64,000 nucleotides of DNA from GAS188 sp963794475 (GCA_963794475.1 CAWCDW010000009.1:110207-174206), one strand, 5' to 3'. Positions 47,958-57,567 are shown, numbered from the stretch's first letter. Notes: generated from the letters alone by a model not told the origin. A program made the numbers and translations.

Positions 47958-49571
47958 ATGAAAGGCTATGAGCTCCATCTTTGGGACGAATTCCGCTCCG
48001 GTCGCCTGAACCGACGCGAGCTTTTGCGGCTCGCCTCGGTGGCGGGCGTCTCTCTCGCGGCATTTGGGGTCACGGGAACCAGAAGAGCGATGGCGCAAAC
48101 CGAGCCCAAGCGCGGCGGCACGCTTCGGCTTGCGGCGCAATATCCGGGCAAGGATCCGGAGTCCGTCACGGCCTCGAACGCCGGCGAGGTGTTCACCTAT
48201 CAGCCCTCCCTCGAATATCTTTGCTATCCGCGGGAGGACTGGACGCTCGATCCGCGCCTTGCCACCTCCTGGAAGGCCGACCCCGATCCCAAGACCTGGG
48301 TCTTCACCATTCGCCAGGGCGTCAAATGGCACGACGGCTCGACGCTGACGACCGATGACGTCGTCGCGACCTTCGAACGCCTTCTCGACCCCAAGGTCGG
48401 CTCGTCCGCCGGCTCCATCTACAAAGGGGTGCTTTCCTTCGGCAATGTCGAGAAGGTGAGCGATGCCGATGTGCGCTTCCATCTGGACAAGCCGTTCGTC
48501 GATTTTCCTTATCTGGTTTCCGGTTTCGCCTATCAATCGGCGATCCTTCCCAAGAATTACGAGATGGGGTCCTTTACCAAAGGCGGCATCGGCACCGGAC
48601 CTTTCGTGCTCAAGGAATATGTGCCGCATCAGCACGCCGACTACGTGGCGAACAAGGATTATTGGGCAAAGGGCATGCCCTATCTCGACGGGCTGAAGGT
48701 GCTCTATTTCGCCGAGGAATCGGCGACCGTGCTCGCCATGCAGGCCGGCGACGTGGATATCTATCCGGTCGTTCCGCTCAAGGGCGGCGAGCCCATCCTC
48801 AACAATCCCAACTTCAAGATTCTGCGGCACGCCTCGGCCGACTACCGCTCGATCCATATGCGCGTCGACCAGGCTCCCTTCCAGGACAAGCGCGTGCGCC
48901 AGGCAGTCGCCTATTGCATCAACCGCGAGGCGCTCGTGAAATCGCTCTTCAACGGTGCCGCGACCGTCGCCAACGATCACAGCTTCGCGCCGGTCTATGT
49001 CGACACGCAACTCGCCAACACCGAAATTCCGCAACGCAAGCAGGATTACGAAAAGGCGAAGGCGTTGCTCAAGGAAGCCGGTGTCAACAGCGTCGATGTC
49101 ACGCTCACCACCGGCCAATATCTCGAGATGCCCCAATATGCCGTGGCGCTCAGGGAATACTGCAAGCCGGCCGGCATCAACATCAACGTCAATGTCATGC
49201 CCATCGATCAATATTATGGGGCGGGCGACAATCAGCCCTGGCTCGTGGTGCCGATGGGCGAGACGGATTGGGCGGCGCGCGGAACGGTGGCTCAGGCCAT
49301 CATCCCCGAGTTCCCGACCGGCGCGCTTTGGAACTCGGCGCATTGGAGCGATCCGCAATTCGACAAGCTCTTCGCCGATTACAACGCCGAGCTCGACCAT
49401 CAAAAGCGCCAGCAACTTGCGCTCGAGCTTGCCAAGATCGAGCATGAGGAGCTTCCCGTCATCATCAGCTATTGGATCGAAGCGCAACGGGCGACAACCA
49501 AGGCGGTGAACGGCTTCCCGACGGCGCCCGACAACTTCGTCGACCTACGGGCGACCTGGCTGTCGTCGTAG
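47958..49571 (+). CDS. Peptide/opine-type ABC transporter substrate-binding protein
   Basis: A 537-residue SBP of the DppA/OppA (family 5) type. The leader has a twin-arginine stretch (SGRLNRRELLRLASVAG) before a hydrophobic segment, with cleavage near AMAQT, suggesting Tat export. Family marks are WTLDPRLATSWKADPDPKTW, FTIRQGVKWHDGSTLTTDDVV and GTGPFVLKEYVP. Members take up peptides, opines, glutathione or other amines. GAGGAG lies upstream of the ATG at 47958. First gene of a plus-strand operon of SBP, two permeases, a fused ATPase and an FAD dehydrogenase. The ligand is not known. Confidence 0.88.
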   Translation: MKGYELHLWDEFRSGRLNRRELLRLASVAGVSLAAFGVTGTRRAMAQTEPKRGGTLRLAAQYPGKDPESVTASNAGEVFTYQPSLEYLCYPREDWTLDPRLATSWKADPDPKTWVFTIRQGVKWHDGSTLTTDDVVATFERLLDPKVGSSAGSIYKGVLSFGNVEKVSDADVRFHLDKPFVDFPYLVSGFAYQSAILPKNYEMGSFTKGGIGTGPFVLKEYVPHQHADYVANKDYWAKGMPYLDGLKVLYFAEESATVLAMQAGDVDIYPVVPLKGGEPILNNPNFKILRHASADYRSIHMRVDQAPFQDKRVRQAVAYCINREALVKSLFNGAATVANDHSFAPVYVDTQLANTEIPQRKQDYEKAKALLKEAGVNSVDVTLTTGQYLEMPQYAVALREYCKPAGININVNVMPIDQYYGAGDNQPWLVVPMGETDWAARGTVAQAIIPEFPTGALWNSAHWSDPQFDKLFADYNAELDHQKRQQLALELAKIEHEELPVIISYWIEAQRATTKAVNGFPTAPDNFVDLRATWLSS

Positions 49572-49610
49572 TCGAGCCTTCGGCGAGGCATAACGGGAGC
49601 TGCGCGCCGC

Positions 49611-50555
49611 GTGGGTCGGTTTCTCGTCAAGCGTCTTGCCTTGGCTTTCGGCACGCTCTTTTGCGTCTCGGTCATCCTGTTCCTGGTCGCTCAGGTGATG
49701 CCCGGCGACGTCGGGCGCGCCATCCTCGGCCCCTACGCGACCGAAGTGCAGGTGCGGGCGCTCGATCATCAGCTCGGCGTCGATCGCCCGCTCCTCGAGC
49801 GCTACTCGACCTGGCTCGCAGGTTTCGTGCGCGGCGAGTGGGGAGACTCCTTCTTGCTGCGCCGTCCGGTCGCGACGATCGCCTTCGACCGGCTCTACAA
49901 CTCGCTCATTCTCGGGGGCTTCGCACTCCTTCTCATCGTGCCGACCTCCATCGGTCTCGGTGTCCTCGCTGCGCTCAATTACGGAAAATGGCCTGACCGC
50001 TTGATCTCCGTCGCCGGCCTTTCGCTGATCGCGCTGCCGGAGTTCGTGACGGGCATTATCGTGCTTGTGATCTTTGCCGTGGAGCTCGGCTGGCTCCCCG
50101 CCTCGTCCCATGTCCCCGCCCTCAACCCGCTGGACTGGTTCCGGCAGCTCCTCTTGCCATCCATCCCCCTGATGTTCGTCCTCTTCGGCTATGTTTCGCG
50201 CATGGCGCGCGCCGGGACGATCGAGTCGCTGCGCTCGAATTATGTGCGCACTGCGATCCTCAAGGGCCTGCCGAGAAGCACGGTCATTTGGCGGCACGTG
50301 CTGCGCAACTCTCTCCTGCCGACGATCACCGTGATCAGCGTCCAGACCGGATATCTCGTCGGCGGTCTCGTCGTGACCGAGACCCTCTTCAACTATCCCG
50401 GGATCGGCAAGCTCGTGCTCGATTCCGCCGTCCAGCACGATCTTCCGGTTCTTCAGGCGACCGTGCTGCTAGTGGCGGTGCTCTACATGGCGCTGACGCT
50501 TCTTGCCGACGTCCTCTATACCTTGCTCAATCCTCGTGTCCGCCTCGCCGCCTAG
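49611..50555 (+). CDS. Peptide/opine-type ABC transporter permease (DppB-like)
   Basis: A 314-residue permease with six membrane segments. The DppB-type EAA loop reads FVLFGYVSRMARAGTIESLR and the start GRFLVKRLALAFGTLFCVS is characteristic. The GTG at 49611 is preceded by GGGAG at about 11 bases. Conserved ending LADVLYTLLNPRVRLA. It follows the SBP by 39 bases and overlaps the next permease gene by about 20 bases, so all are cotranscribed. It pairs with DppC-like 50536-51504 to form the channel. Confidence 0.88.
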   Translation: MGRFLVKRLALAFGTLFCVSVILFLVAQVMPGDVGRAILGPYATEVQVRALDHQLGVDRPLLERYSTWLAGFVRGEWGDSFLLRRPVATIAFDRLYNSLILGGFALLLIVPTSIGLGVLAALNYGKWPDRLISVAGLSLIALPEFVTGIIVLVIFAVELGWLPASSHVPALNPLDWFRQLLLPSIPLMFVLFGYVSRMARAGTIESLRSNYVRTAILKGLPRSTVIWRHVLRNSLLPTITVISVQTGYLVGGLVVTETLFNYPGIGKLVLDSAVQHDLPVLQATVLLVAVLYMALTLLADVLYTLLNPRVRLAA

Positions 50556-51504
50556 CCTCGAGCACGGCGCGTTGCCGGCGCCGGACCCGTCCGACCGGCC
50601 GGACGAGGTCGTCGGCGCGGAGCCAAAGAGCGCCGCAATCTTGAGCGCTCCGAGCTTGAGCGCGCGCGGCCCCGCGACCGGGCGCGCGAGGGAAGTGCTC
50701 CGCGCCTTGCGGCGCTCGAAGACCTTCATGCTCGGCGCGGCGATCGTGCTTTTCTGGGTGCTGGACGCGATCTTTTGGCCGCTCTTCGTGCCTTATGATC
50801 CCGAGGGCCTCGTCTCGCCGCTGACTTTGCAGCCCCCTTCCGCGGAGCATCTCTTCGGCACCGACGATCTCGGGCGCGACATCTTCTCGCGCACGCTCGC
50901 GGGCGCGAGGCCGACGCTCACCGTCGCGCCCCTCGCCACGGCGCTCGGGGTGGCCGGCGGAATCCTCGTAGGGCTTTTCACCGGCTACTACCGAGGGATC
51001 GCCGATGACATCGCGATGCGCATCGTGGATGCGCTCCTCGCCTTCCCGCTCATCATCATCGCCGTCCTGGTGATGTCGATTCTCGGCCCGTCGATCACCA
51101 ACGTCATCTTGGTCATCGGCATCGTCTTCACGCCGATCGTCGCGCGCACCGTGCGCTCGGCCGTGCTCGTCGAACGGCAACGCGAATACGTGGCCGCCGC
51201 GAAGCTTCTCGGCAACTCGGATCTCTACATCATGTTCGCCGAGATCTTGCCGAACATCATGGGGCCGATCGCCGTCGAGATCACGATCCGTCTCGGCTAT
51301 GCGATCTTCACCTCGGCCACCCTCTCCTTCCTCGCGCTCGGCATCCAGCAACCCTCGCCGGACTGGGGCCTCACGATCAGCATCGGCCGTGTCTTCCTGC
51401 AGACGGCCCCGTCCGAGGTTTTGTTCCCGGCCGCGGCGCTCGCGACGCTCATCGTCGGCGTCAACCTCATCGCCGACGGCCTGCGCCAAGTGGTCGAAGA
51501 ATGA
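50536..51504 (+). CDS. Peptide/opine-type ABC transporter permease (DppC-like)
   Basis: A 322-residue permease. A GTG at 50536 overlaps the end of the dppB-like gene by about 20 bases. The N-terminal 55 residues are non-conserved and proline-rich; the DppC-type region begins EVLRALRRSKTFMLGAAIVL. Key motifs are EHLFGTDDLGRDIFSRTLAGA and the EAA loop YVAAAKLLGNSDLYIMFAEI, with SFLALGIQQPSPDWG at the C-terminus. The start could lie further downstream, since no strong ribosome-binding site is visible. The ATPase gene follows after 22 bases. Confidence 0.87.
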   Translation: MSASPPSLEHGALPAPDPSDRPDEVVGAEPKSAAILSAPSLSARGPATGRAREVLRALRRSKTFMLGAAIVLFWVLDAIFWPLFVPYDPEGLVSPLTLQPPSAEHLFGTDDLGRDIFSRTLAGARPTLTVAPLATALGVAGGILVGLFTGYYRGIADDIAMRIVDALLAFPLIIIAVLVMSILGPSITNVILVIGIVFTPIVARTVRSAVLVERQREYVAAAKLLGNSDLYIMFAEILPNIMGPIAVEITIRLGYAIFTSATLSFLALGIQQPSPDWGLTISIGRVFLQTAPSEVLFPAAALATLIVGVNLIADGLRQVVEE

Positions 51505-51526
51505 CGGGGCAGGAGGAAGGATCGAG

Positions 51527-53611
51527 ATGCACAACGAAGCGAGCCTTCCCGCATCCGGCGCTCTCGCCATCGAGCATCTGACGATTAGCTATCTGCGCCG
51601 CGAGCGGGTGCTTCCCGTCTTGACGGATGTCTCCTTTCACATCGAGCCCGGCGAAGCTTATGGGCTCGTCGGCGAATCCGGATGCGGCAAGACCACGGTC
51701 GCCATGGCCGTGATGTGCTATTTGCCCGCGAACGCCCGGGTCGAGGCCGGCCGGATCAAGCTTCAGAACATCGACCTCACGACGGCTGGGCAAGCGCAGC
51801 TTCGCAGCCTGCGCGGCAACCGGATGGCGATGGTCTATCAGGATGCCGGCAGCGCGCTGAACCCTTCGCTCACGGTCGGCCGCCAGATCGCCGAGGTCTA
51901 CCGCTTCCACGGCGGCCTCGACGGCGCCGCGGCGATGGAGGCCGCCGGCGCGATGCTCGAAACGGTGCAGATCGCCGATACCGCCCGCATGCTTCGCCGC
52001 TACCCGCATGAGCTCTCCGGCGGCCAGCAACAGCGAGTCATGTTCGCCATGGCGCTCGCCACGAATCCGGACCTCCTGGTGCTCGACGAGCCGACGACCG
52101 GGCTCGACACGACCGTCGAAGCGGAGGTCCTCGATCTTGTCTCGCGGCTGCGCAGCAAATTCAGCGCCTCGATCCTCTTCATCAGCCATAATCTCGGCAT
52201 CGTGGCGCGCATGTGCGAGCGCGTGGGCGTGCTCTACGCGGGACGCCTGATCGAGGAAGGTCCTTCGCGGGAAATCTTCTCCGATCCGCGACACCCCTAT
52301 ACGCTCGGCCTTACGCGCTGCGTCCCCAATCGGATCATGCGCAAAGACGCCCATCGGCTCGACCCGATCGCTGGTTCCCTGCCGCCCTTGGGGCTTGCGG
52401 TTCGAGGCTGCGTCTATGCTCCGCGCTGCCCCATCGCGCGGTCGCGATGCCGAGAAGAGGATCCGCCGGCCTTGGTTTCCGGCACGAGCCGCGTGAGCCG
52501 CTGCTTTTACCACGCCGAGGTTCCAGCCATCCCACCGAGCGTGGAGGCGTTGCCGACGGCCCGTGCCGACGGCGCCGCCGAAGAGCTATTGCGCGTCGAA
52601 GACTTGAGCAAGCGCTACGGCGTCGGCGCCAATCAAGTGGTCGCTCTCGATGACGTTTCGATCGAGCTCGAAGCCGGTGAAATCCTCGGCCTCGTCGGTG
52701 AATCCGGTAGCGGAAAATCGACGCTCGCGAAATGCGTGGTCGGCTTGTTGGAGGCCTCGGGAGGCGACATCCATTTTGTCGGCAAGCGGCTTTCGCGGCT
52801 GGCCGATTGGCGAAAGCCCGAGCTTCGCCGCAAGCTGCAGATGGTATTCCAGAATCCGGACACCACCCTCAATCCGAGCCATACGGCCCGCCGCATTCTC
52901 ACGCGCGCGGCGCGGCTCCTCTCGACGGGCAGCTCACCCGCGGATGTGGATGAGCGCGTCGCCTCGCTCGCCGCCGCCGTGCAATTGCGGCCGCATCATC
53001 TCGATCTCAAGCCCTCCTTCCTTTCCGGCGGGCTGAAGCAGCGCGTCGCGATCGCGCGCGCATTCGCCGGCTCGCCGGCGCTCGTGCTTTGCGACGAGCC
53101 GACATCGGCGCTCGACGTCTCGGTGCAAGCGACCATCCTCAACCTCCTCGTCGATCTGCAGACGAAGCAGCGTGTCGCCTATCTCTTCATCTCGCACGAC
53201 CTTGGCGTCGTGCGCTACCTCGCCGACCGCATCGCGGTCATGTATCTCGGGCAAATCATCGAGATCGGCGCCGCGCAGGAGGTCTTCAGCCCGCCGCATC
53301 ACCCCTACACCGAGGCGCTTTTGTCGGCGATGCCGACGATCGACGAGAGCCAGGGCGCGCGAATCAAGCTCGCGGGCACGATGCCGAACCCGGCCAATCC
53401 GCCCTCGGGCTGCCGGTTTCATACGCGCTGTCCCCGCTACCTCGGAGACATTTGTCGCGACCGCGAGCCGCCGTGGCAGGAGGGTCAGCAGCGAGGCGGG
53501 AAGGCCCATCGGTATCGTTGCCACATCGCGCCCGCCGATCTTGGGCCCGCGCAAAGGGAGATGATCTCGCGCCCCGCGGAAAGCGACAAGCGTCCGGGAG
53601 CCTCGCCGTGA
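51527..53611 (+). CDS. Fused double ABC ATPase (DppD-DppF-like)
   Basis: A 694-residue protein with two complete ATPase units. Unit one (about 10-330): Walker A GESGCGKTT, signature LSGGQQQRV, Walker B LVLDEPT. Unit two (about 350-680): Walker A GESGSGKST, signature LSGGLKQRVAIAR, Walker B LCDEPTS. Each unit carries the C-terminal oligopeptide/dipeptide-transporter cysteine motif (GCVYAPRCPIARSRC, GCRFHTRCPRYLGDIC), which in relatives binds an iron-sulfur cluster or zinc. Fusion of DppD and DppF is found in some importers of this class. AGGAGGAAGG lies upstream of the ATG at 51527. It supplies ATP-driven force to the two permeases. Confidence 0.9.
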   Translation: MHNEASLPASGALAIEHLTISYLRRERVLPVLTDVSFHIEPGEAYGLVGESGCGKTTVAMAVMCYLPANARVEAGRIKLQNIDLTTAGQAQLRSLRGNRMAMVYQDAGSALNPSLTVGRQIAEVYRFHGGLDGAAAMEAAGAMLETVQIADTARMLRRYPHELSGGQQQRVMFAMALATNPDLLVLDEPTTGLDTTVEAEVLDLVSRLRSKFSASILFISHNLGIVARMCERVGVLYAGRLIEEGPSREIFSDPRHPYTLGLTRCVPNRIMRKDAHRLDPIAGSLPPLGLAVRGCVYAPRCPIARSRCREEDPPALVSGTSRVSRCFYHAEVPAIPPSVEALPTARADGAAEELLRVEDLSKRYGVGANQVVALDDVSIELEAGEILGLVGESGSGKSTLAKCVVGLLEASGGDIHFVGKRLSRLADWRKPELRRKLQMVFQNPDTTLNPSHTARRILTRAARLLSTGSSPADVDERVASLAAAVQLRPHHLDLKPSFLSGGLKQRVAIARAFAGSPALVLCDEPTSALDVSVQATILNLLVDLQTKQRVAYLFISHDLGVVRYLADRIAVMYLGQIIEIGAAQEVFSPPHHPYTEALLSAMPTIDESQGARIKLAGTMPNPANPPSGCRFHTRCPRYLGDICRDREPPWQEGQQRGGKAHRYRCHIAPADLGPAQREMISRPAESDKRPGASP

Positions 53612-53633
53612 GGGCCGCTCGAGGAAGCCGCGC

Positions 53634-56072
53634 ATGAAAAGCCATTTTCGGGTCGTCGTGGTCGGCGGCGGCGTCGTCGGCGTGAATATTCTCTATGCGC
53701 TGGCGAAGAAGGGCTGGTCCGATGTTGCTTTGCTCGAGCGGCGTGAGCTCACGTCAGGGTCGACCTGGCATGCCGCGGGGCTCATGTCGCTCTATTCGAT
53801 GAGCCATTATGCGAGCATGCTCTACAAGCGCAGCCACGAAGTTTACGCGCAAGTCGAGGCCGAGACCGGCCAGGCAGTCGGCTTTCATCGCTGCGGTACG
53901 CTGCGCCTCGCCTCCACCAAGGACCGGCTCGACGAATATCTTCATTACATTGATATCGCGGACAGCTTCGGCGCGAAGGCGGAAATCGTCGAGCCCGCCG
54001 AGGTGCGTCGTCTCTGGCCGCTCGTCGAGAAAACGAACGATCTCGAAGGCGCGCTCTACCACCGAGACGATGGGCACGCGGCGCCCGCCGATGTGACTCA
54101 AGCGCTTGCGAGGGGGGCGCGCCTCCTCGGCGCCGAAATCCATCGGCAGACCCAGGTGACGGGAATCGAGCCTGCGCCAGGCGGAGAGTGGCGGGTCCGC
54201 ACGCGCGAGCGAGACATCACCTGCGAACATGTCGTCCTCGCCACCGGATGTTTCGCGCGGCAAACGGCCGCCATGGTCGGGCTCGACATCCCGGTCGTTC
54301 CGCTCGTGCACCAATATCTCGTGACCGAAGATCTCACCGAGCTCGTCGAACGTCACAAGGAAGGGGCGCCCGAAATGCCGGTCCTGCGCGACGACACCGT
54401 GCAGGGCTATGTCCGCGAGGAAGGCAGAGGGCTCATGTTCGGCCCCTATGACCAGAACCCGCCCTTATGGGCGCCCAAGGGCGTGCCGGCCGATTACGCG
54501 GGCGAGCTCCTGGCGCCGGACCTCGAGGCGATGCTCCCGCATTTCGAGCGGGCGGTCGAGCGGGTGCCGCGTTTAGGCACCGTCGGCATCAAGACTTGCG
54601 TCACCGGCCCCATCGCCATCACGCCCGACAACAGGCCGCTCGTCGGCCCCGCCTTCGGGCTCGAAAATCTCTGGCTTGCCGAAGGCTTCACCGGCGGCAT
54701 CGCCATGGGCGGGGGGATCGGTCATTCGCTCGCCGAATGGATCGTCGAAGGAGAGCCCGGCATCGATCTTCACGAATTCGATCCCCGCCGTTTCGGCGCC
54801 TATGCCAACAAGCGTTACGCAAGCATCAAGAGCCGGGAGGCCTTCGCCAACAATTTCGGGGTCAATTTTCCGGATTGGGAATGGCCGGCGGCGCGCCCGC
54901 TCAAGACCTCGCCTTGCCATGACAAGCTGGAGCGGCGTGGGGCGGTCTTCGGCGCCACCTATGGCTGGGAGATCCCGCGCTGGTTTGCGCCCAAGGGCGT
55001 CGAGCGCAAGGACCGTCACAGCTATCGGCGCAGCAATTATTTCGAGCCCGTGCGCGAGGAGTGCCGCGCCGTGCGCGAGCGCGTCGGCCTCTATGATCTC
55101 ACGTCTGCCGCCAAATACGAGCTTTCCGGCCGAGGGGCCGCGGCTTGGCTCGACGGGCAGCTCGCGACCCGCCTGCCGGAACGGGGAGGCGATATCGCGC
55201 TTGGCTATGGGCTGACGCCGGCCGGAGGCGTGCTTTGCGAATTCACCGTGACGCGCCTTGATGAGGATCGCTTCTATCTGGTGGCCCCAACGATCGCCGA
55301 GCGACACCACTTCGATGTGCTCGCCAAGGCTCTGCCCAGGGACGCAAGCCTGAGCTTGAGAAACGTCACCTCGGAACGCGGAGCCTTCGCCGTCGTGGGA
55401 CCGGGAGCCCGCGACCTCTTGGCGAGCCTCAGCGATGCCGATCTTTCGAATGCGGCCTTCCCCTGGTGGTCGGCGCGCAGCATCACGGTCGGACTTGCGT
55501 CCGACATCCTGGCGCTGCGCGTGAATTATGTGGGCGAGCTCGGCTGGGAGCTGCATCACCCGCTCCTGTACCAAAATCACCTCATTGAGGCGTTCTTGAC
55601 GAGCGGTGAAGCCCAGGGCCTTTCCCCGATAGGCAGCCGAGCCGTCGAGGCCTTGCGCATGGAAAAGAGCTACCCCGCGTTGTGGCGCGACCTCATGGCG
55701 AAGCACACGCTCGTCGAAGCTGGGCTTTGCCGGTTCATTGATGCGCAAAAACCCGGTTTCGTCGGGCGCGAGCCGCTCCTGAAGCAACTCGTTGACGGCG
55801 TCTCCCGGCGTCTTGTCGTGCTTCGGATGGCGTCGGGCGAGGCGAACCCTTACCAAAATGAGACCGTCTATCGCCACGCAAAGCCGGTGGGGCGCATCAC
55901 CAGCGCGGCGCATGGGCACAGCGTCGGAGATTGTCTCGCGCACGCCTATGTGCTCGCCGCGCATGCCGCGGAGGGAACAGAGGTCGAAGTCGCGGTTCTC
56001 GGGGAACGGCGGCCGGCCCGCGTCGTGTCGCCTTCGCCTTGGGACCCAAAAAATACCAGGCCTCGCGCATGA
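53634..56072 (+). CDS. Dimethylglycine/sarcosine dehydrogenase-like FAD and GcvT protein
   Basis: An 812-residue two-domain enzyme. Residues 1-390 form an FAD-dependent amine dehydrogenase: VVVGGGVVGVNILYALAKKG, then LTSGSTWHAAGLMSLY, in which the histidine is the covalent FAD attachment point of dimethylglycine and sarcosine dehydrogenases. Residues about 430-800 form a GcvT/folate-binding domain (RVNYVGELGWELHHP), which accepts the methylene group onto tetrahydrofolate. The enzyme would demethylate an N-methylated amine while making 5,10-methylene-THF, feeding metF or folate metabolism. It follows the fused ATPase by 22 bases and ends the operon; a terminator hairpin lies downstream. The substrate is inferred by family only. 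Confidence 0.88.
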   Translation: MKSHFRVVVVGGGVVGVNILYALAKKGWSDVALLERRELTSGSTWHAAGLMSLYSMSHYASMLYKRSHEVYAQVEAETGQAVGFHRCGTLRLASTKDRLDEYLHYIDIADSFGAKAEIVEPAEVRRLWPLVEKTNDLEGALYHRDDGHAAPADVTQALARGARLLGAEIHRQTQVTGIEPAPGGEWRVRTRERDITCEHVVLATGCFARQTAAMVGLDIPVVPLVHQYLVTEDLTELVERHKEGAPEMPVLRDDTVQGYVREEGRGLMFGPYDQNPPLWAPKGVPADYAGELLAPDLEAMLPHFERAVERVPRLGTVGIKTCVTGPIAITPDNRPLVGPAFGLENLWLAEGFTGGIAMGGGIGHSLAEWIVEGEPGIDLHEFDPRRFGAYANKRYASIKSREAFANNFGVNFPDWEWPAARPLKTSPCHDKLERRGAVFGATYGWEIPRWFAPKGVERKDRHSYRRSNYFEPVREECRAVRERVGLYDLTSAAKYELSGRGAAAWLDGQLATRLPERGGDIALGYGLTPAGGVLCEFTVTRLDEDRFYLVAPTIAERHHFDVLAKALPRDASLSLRNVTSERGAFAVVGPGARDLLASLSDADLSNAAFPWWSARSITVGLASDILALRVNYVGELGWELHHPLLYQNHLIEAFLTSGEAQGLSPIGSRAVEALRMEKSYPALWRDLMAKHTLVEAGLCRFIDAQKPGFVGREPLLKQLVDGVSRRLVVLRMASGEANPYQNETVYRHAKPVGRITSAAHGHSVGDCLAHAYVLAAHAAEGTEVEVAVLGERRPARVVSPSPWDPKNTRPRA

Positions 56073-56320
56073 CGCGAAACGCGATTTGGAAAAGCGAGGA
56101 TCCGCGAGCGACTGGCGATCGGCCGCGCCGTGATCATGCCGAAGGCGGGGCGGCGAAAAGGACGCGGGCCGCTCGTTACTTCGGCCGCTATCTCGAGCCG
56201 GGTGCGGCGCTCGCCGCCAAGAGGCTGCCGGTCGCGAGCTTCACGCGATGCTTCGCCGCGTCCCTAGTCACCCCGCCCCTTGATTCATTTGGGCCATCCA
56301 GGCGATTTTCAAGGCCATCG

Positions 56321-56350
56321 AGCGGAGATTTACCTCAAATCTCCGCTTTT
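56321..56350 (+). terminator. Intrinsic terminator of the importer/dehydrogenase operon
   Basis: AGCGGAGATTT (56321-56331), loop ACCTC, AAATCTCCGCT (56337-56347) and a T run to 56350: a perfect 11-bp stem. It lies 249 bases after the dehydrogenase stop within a 358-base gap (56073-56430) that otherwise holds no recognisable gene. Confidence 0.78.
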
Positions 56351-56430
56351 CGTGAACGCTTCCTGCACAGCACGCCGGAACACTCCGGCCGATTGGAGAG
56401 TTCCGTCCCGCGGCGCAAAAGGAACACAAG

Positions 56431-57111
56431 ATGAGCACATTGAGCCGGCGTCTGTTTGCTTTGGGCTTGCCGGTCACGCTTGGAGCGTGCGCGCCGCGCC
56501 TGATGGCACGCCGCTACCCTCCCCCTCGCTTCGGCTCCGCGCAAGGCTATGGCGCGATCGAGGACGATGGATGGGTGGTGCCGGCCGTGAACACGGCCAG
56601 GATCAACCCTGCCTTCCTTCGCCAGGAGGTCGCCTATTCCGGACGTGAGGGTCCAGGCACCATCATCGTCGATCCGGCAAGCCGGCATCTTTTCTATGTG
56701 GAAGCGGAGGGGCGCGCCACGCGCTACGGCGTCGGCGTCGGTCGCGAAGGTTTCGGCTGGAGCGGCGTCGCGAATGTGCGGCGCAAGTCCGAGTGGCCGA
56801 ATTGGACGCCGCCCCCACAAATGATCCGCCGCCAGCCCGAGCTCGAGGAATTCGCGGACGGCATGCCGGGCGGGCTCGACAATCCGCTCGGCGCGCGAGC
56901 GATGTATCTTTACCAGGGGAGCCGTGACACGCTTTATCGAATCCACGGCACGAATGAGCCGGAAACTATCGGGACCCGGGTCTCCTCGGGCTGCATCAGG
57001 CTAATCAACCAGGATGTGATCGATCTTTATGAGCGGGTGCGCATCGGCTCGAAGGTCGTGGTGCTGGGCGGCGGATCGCCGACGGAGGACGACCTCTATT
57101 CGTCGCTCTGA
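56431..57111 (+). CDS. L,D-transpeptidase (YkuD) lipoprotein
   Basis: A 226-residue YkuD-domain protein that forms 3-3 crosslinks in peptidoglycan or attaches proteins to it. A short leader (STLSRRLFALGLPVTLGAC) ends in a lipobox LGAC, so it is probably a lipoprotein, with a possible twin-arginine (SRRLFAL) feature. The catalytic motif is RIHGTNEPETIGTRVSSGCIR, shown as RIHGTNE and RVSSGCIRLIN, with the nucleophilic cysteine in SSGC. The N-terminal domain (about 60-100) includes GPGTIIVDPASRHLFYV. Length and motif fit the periplasmic erfK/ybiS group. It converges with the Tyr/Gly-rich gene. Confidence 0.88.
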   Translation: MSTLSRRLFALGLPVTLGACAPRLMARRYPPPRFGSAQGYGAIEDDGWVVPAVNTARINPAFLRQEVAYSGREGPGTIIVDPASRHLFYVEAEGRATRYGVGVGREGFGWSGVANVRRKSEWPNWTPPPQMIRRQPELEEFADGMPGGLDNPLGARAMYLYQGSRDTLYRIHGTNEPETIGTRVSSGCIRLINQDVIDLYERVRIGSKVVVLGGGSPTEDDLYSSL

Positions 57112-57228
57112 TGTTCCGATCCGGACCAAGCTTGGCCCGAAGGCATGAGCTTCCGCTTGTCTCAAGGCTTGGCCGGCGCATGAGGGTTCACGCGCCGGCT
57201 ACTGCCCCTATCAAAGTAAGCCTATGCC

Positions 57229-57567
57229 TTAATGGCAGACGCGGACGTAACCGCGATAGTAGCACCGCGGATAGACCTGATATCCATAATCGTAATAGCC
57301 CGGGTAGCCATAGCCATAGGCGTAATCGGGGTAGCCATAGCCGCCATAGCCATAAGGGTAGGCTGGATAACCGCCGTAATAATACGGCGCGGTGGCTAGC
57401 GCTCCGACGGCCAATCCAGTTCCGAGCGCGGCCGCACCCCATCCCCAGCCGCCGCCATGGTGCCAGCCGCCGTGCCACCCCCAAGGCCGCGCCGACGCGT
57501 TCTGCGGCAAGAGCGCGGCTGCGGCCGCAAGCATGAGACCCAATGTCAAAGCTTTTGCTTTTTGCAT
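57229..57567 (-). CDS. Secreted Tyr/Gly-rich small protein
   Basis: A 112-residue protein with a signal peptide (QKAKALTLGLMLAAAAALL, cleaved near NASA), a His/Trp/Gly-rich region (PWGWHGGWHHGGGWGWG), a hydrophobic segment (AALGTGLAVGALA) and a Tyr/Gly tail with many GYxY repeats ending in two cysteines (YPRCYYRGYVRVCH). Similar proteins are common in Rhizobiales and related orders, often stress-linked, but have no known function. The coding sense is supported by the signal peptide and by the repeat being regular in this frame only. It converges with the L,D-transpeptidase gene. Confidence 0.78.
   Translation of the reverse strand: MQKAKALTLGLMLAAAAALLPQNASARPWGWHGGWHHGGGWGWGAAALGTGLAVGALATAPYYYGGYPAYPYGYGGYGYPDYAYGYGYPGYYDYGYQVYPRCYYRGYVRVCH

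Noticed and set aside
56375..56430. EcfG-like GGAAC with a downstream AGTT before the L,D-transpeptidase gene
   Set aside because: The -10 element is AGTT rather than CGTT, so the match is too weak.
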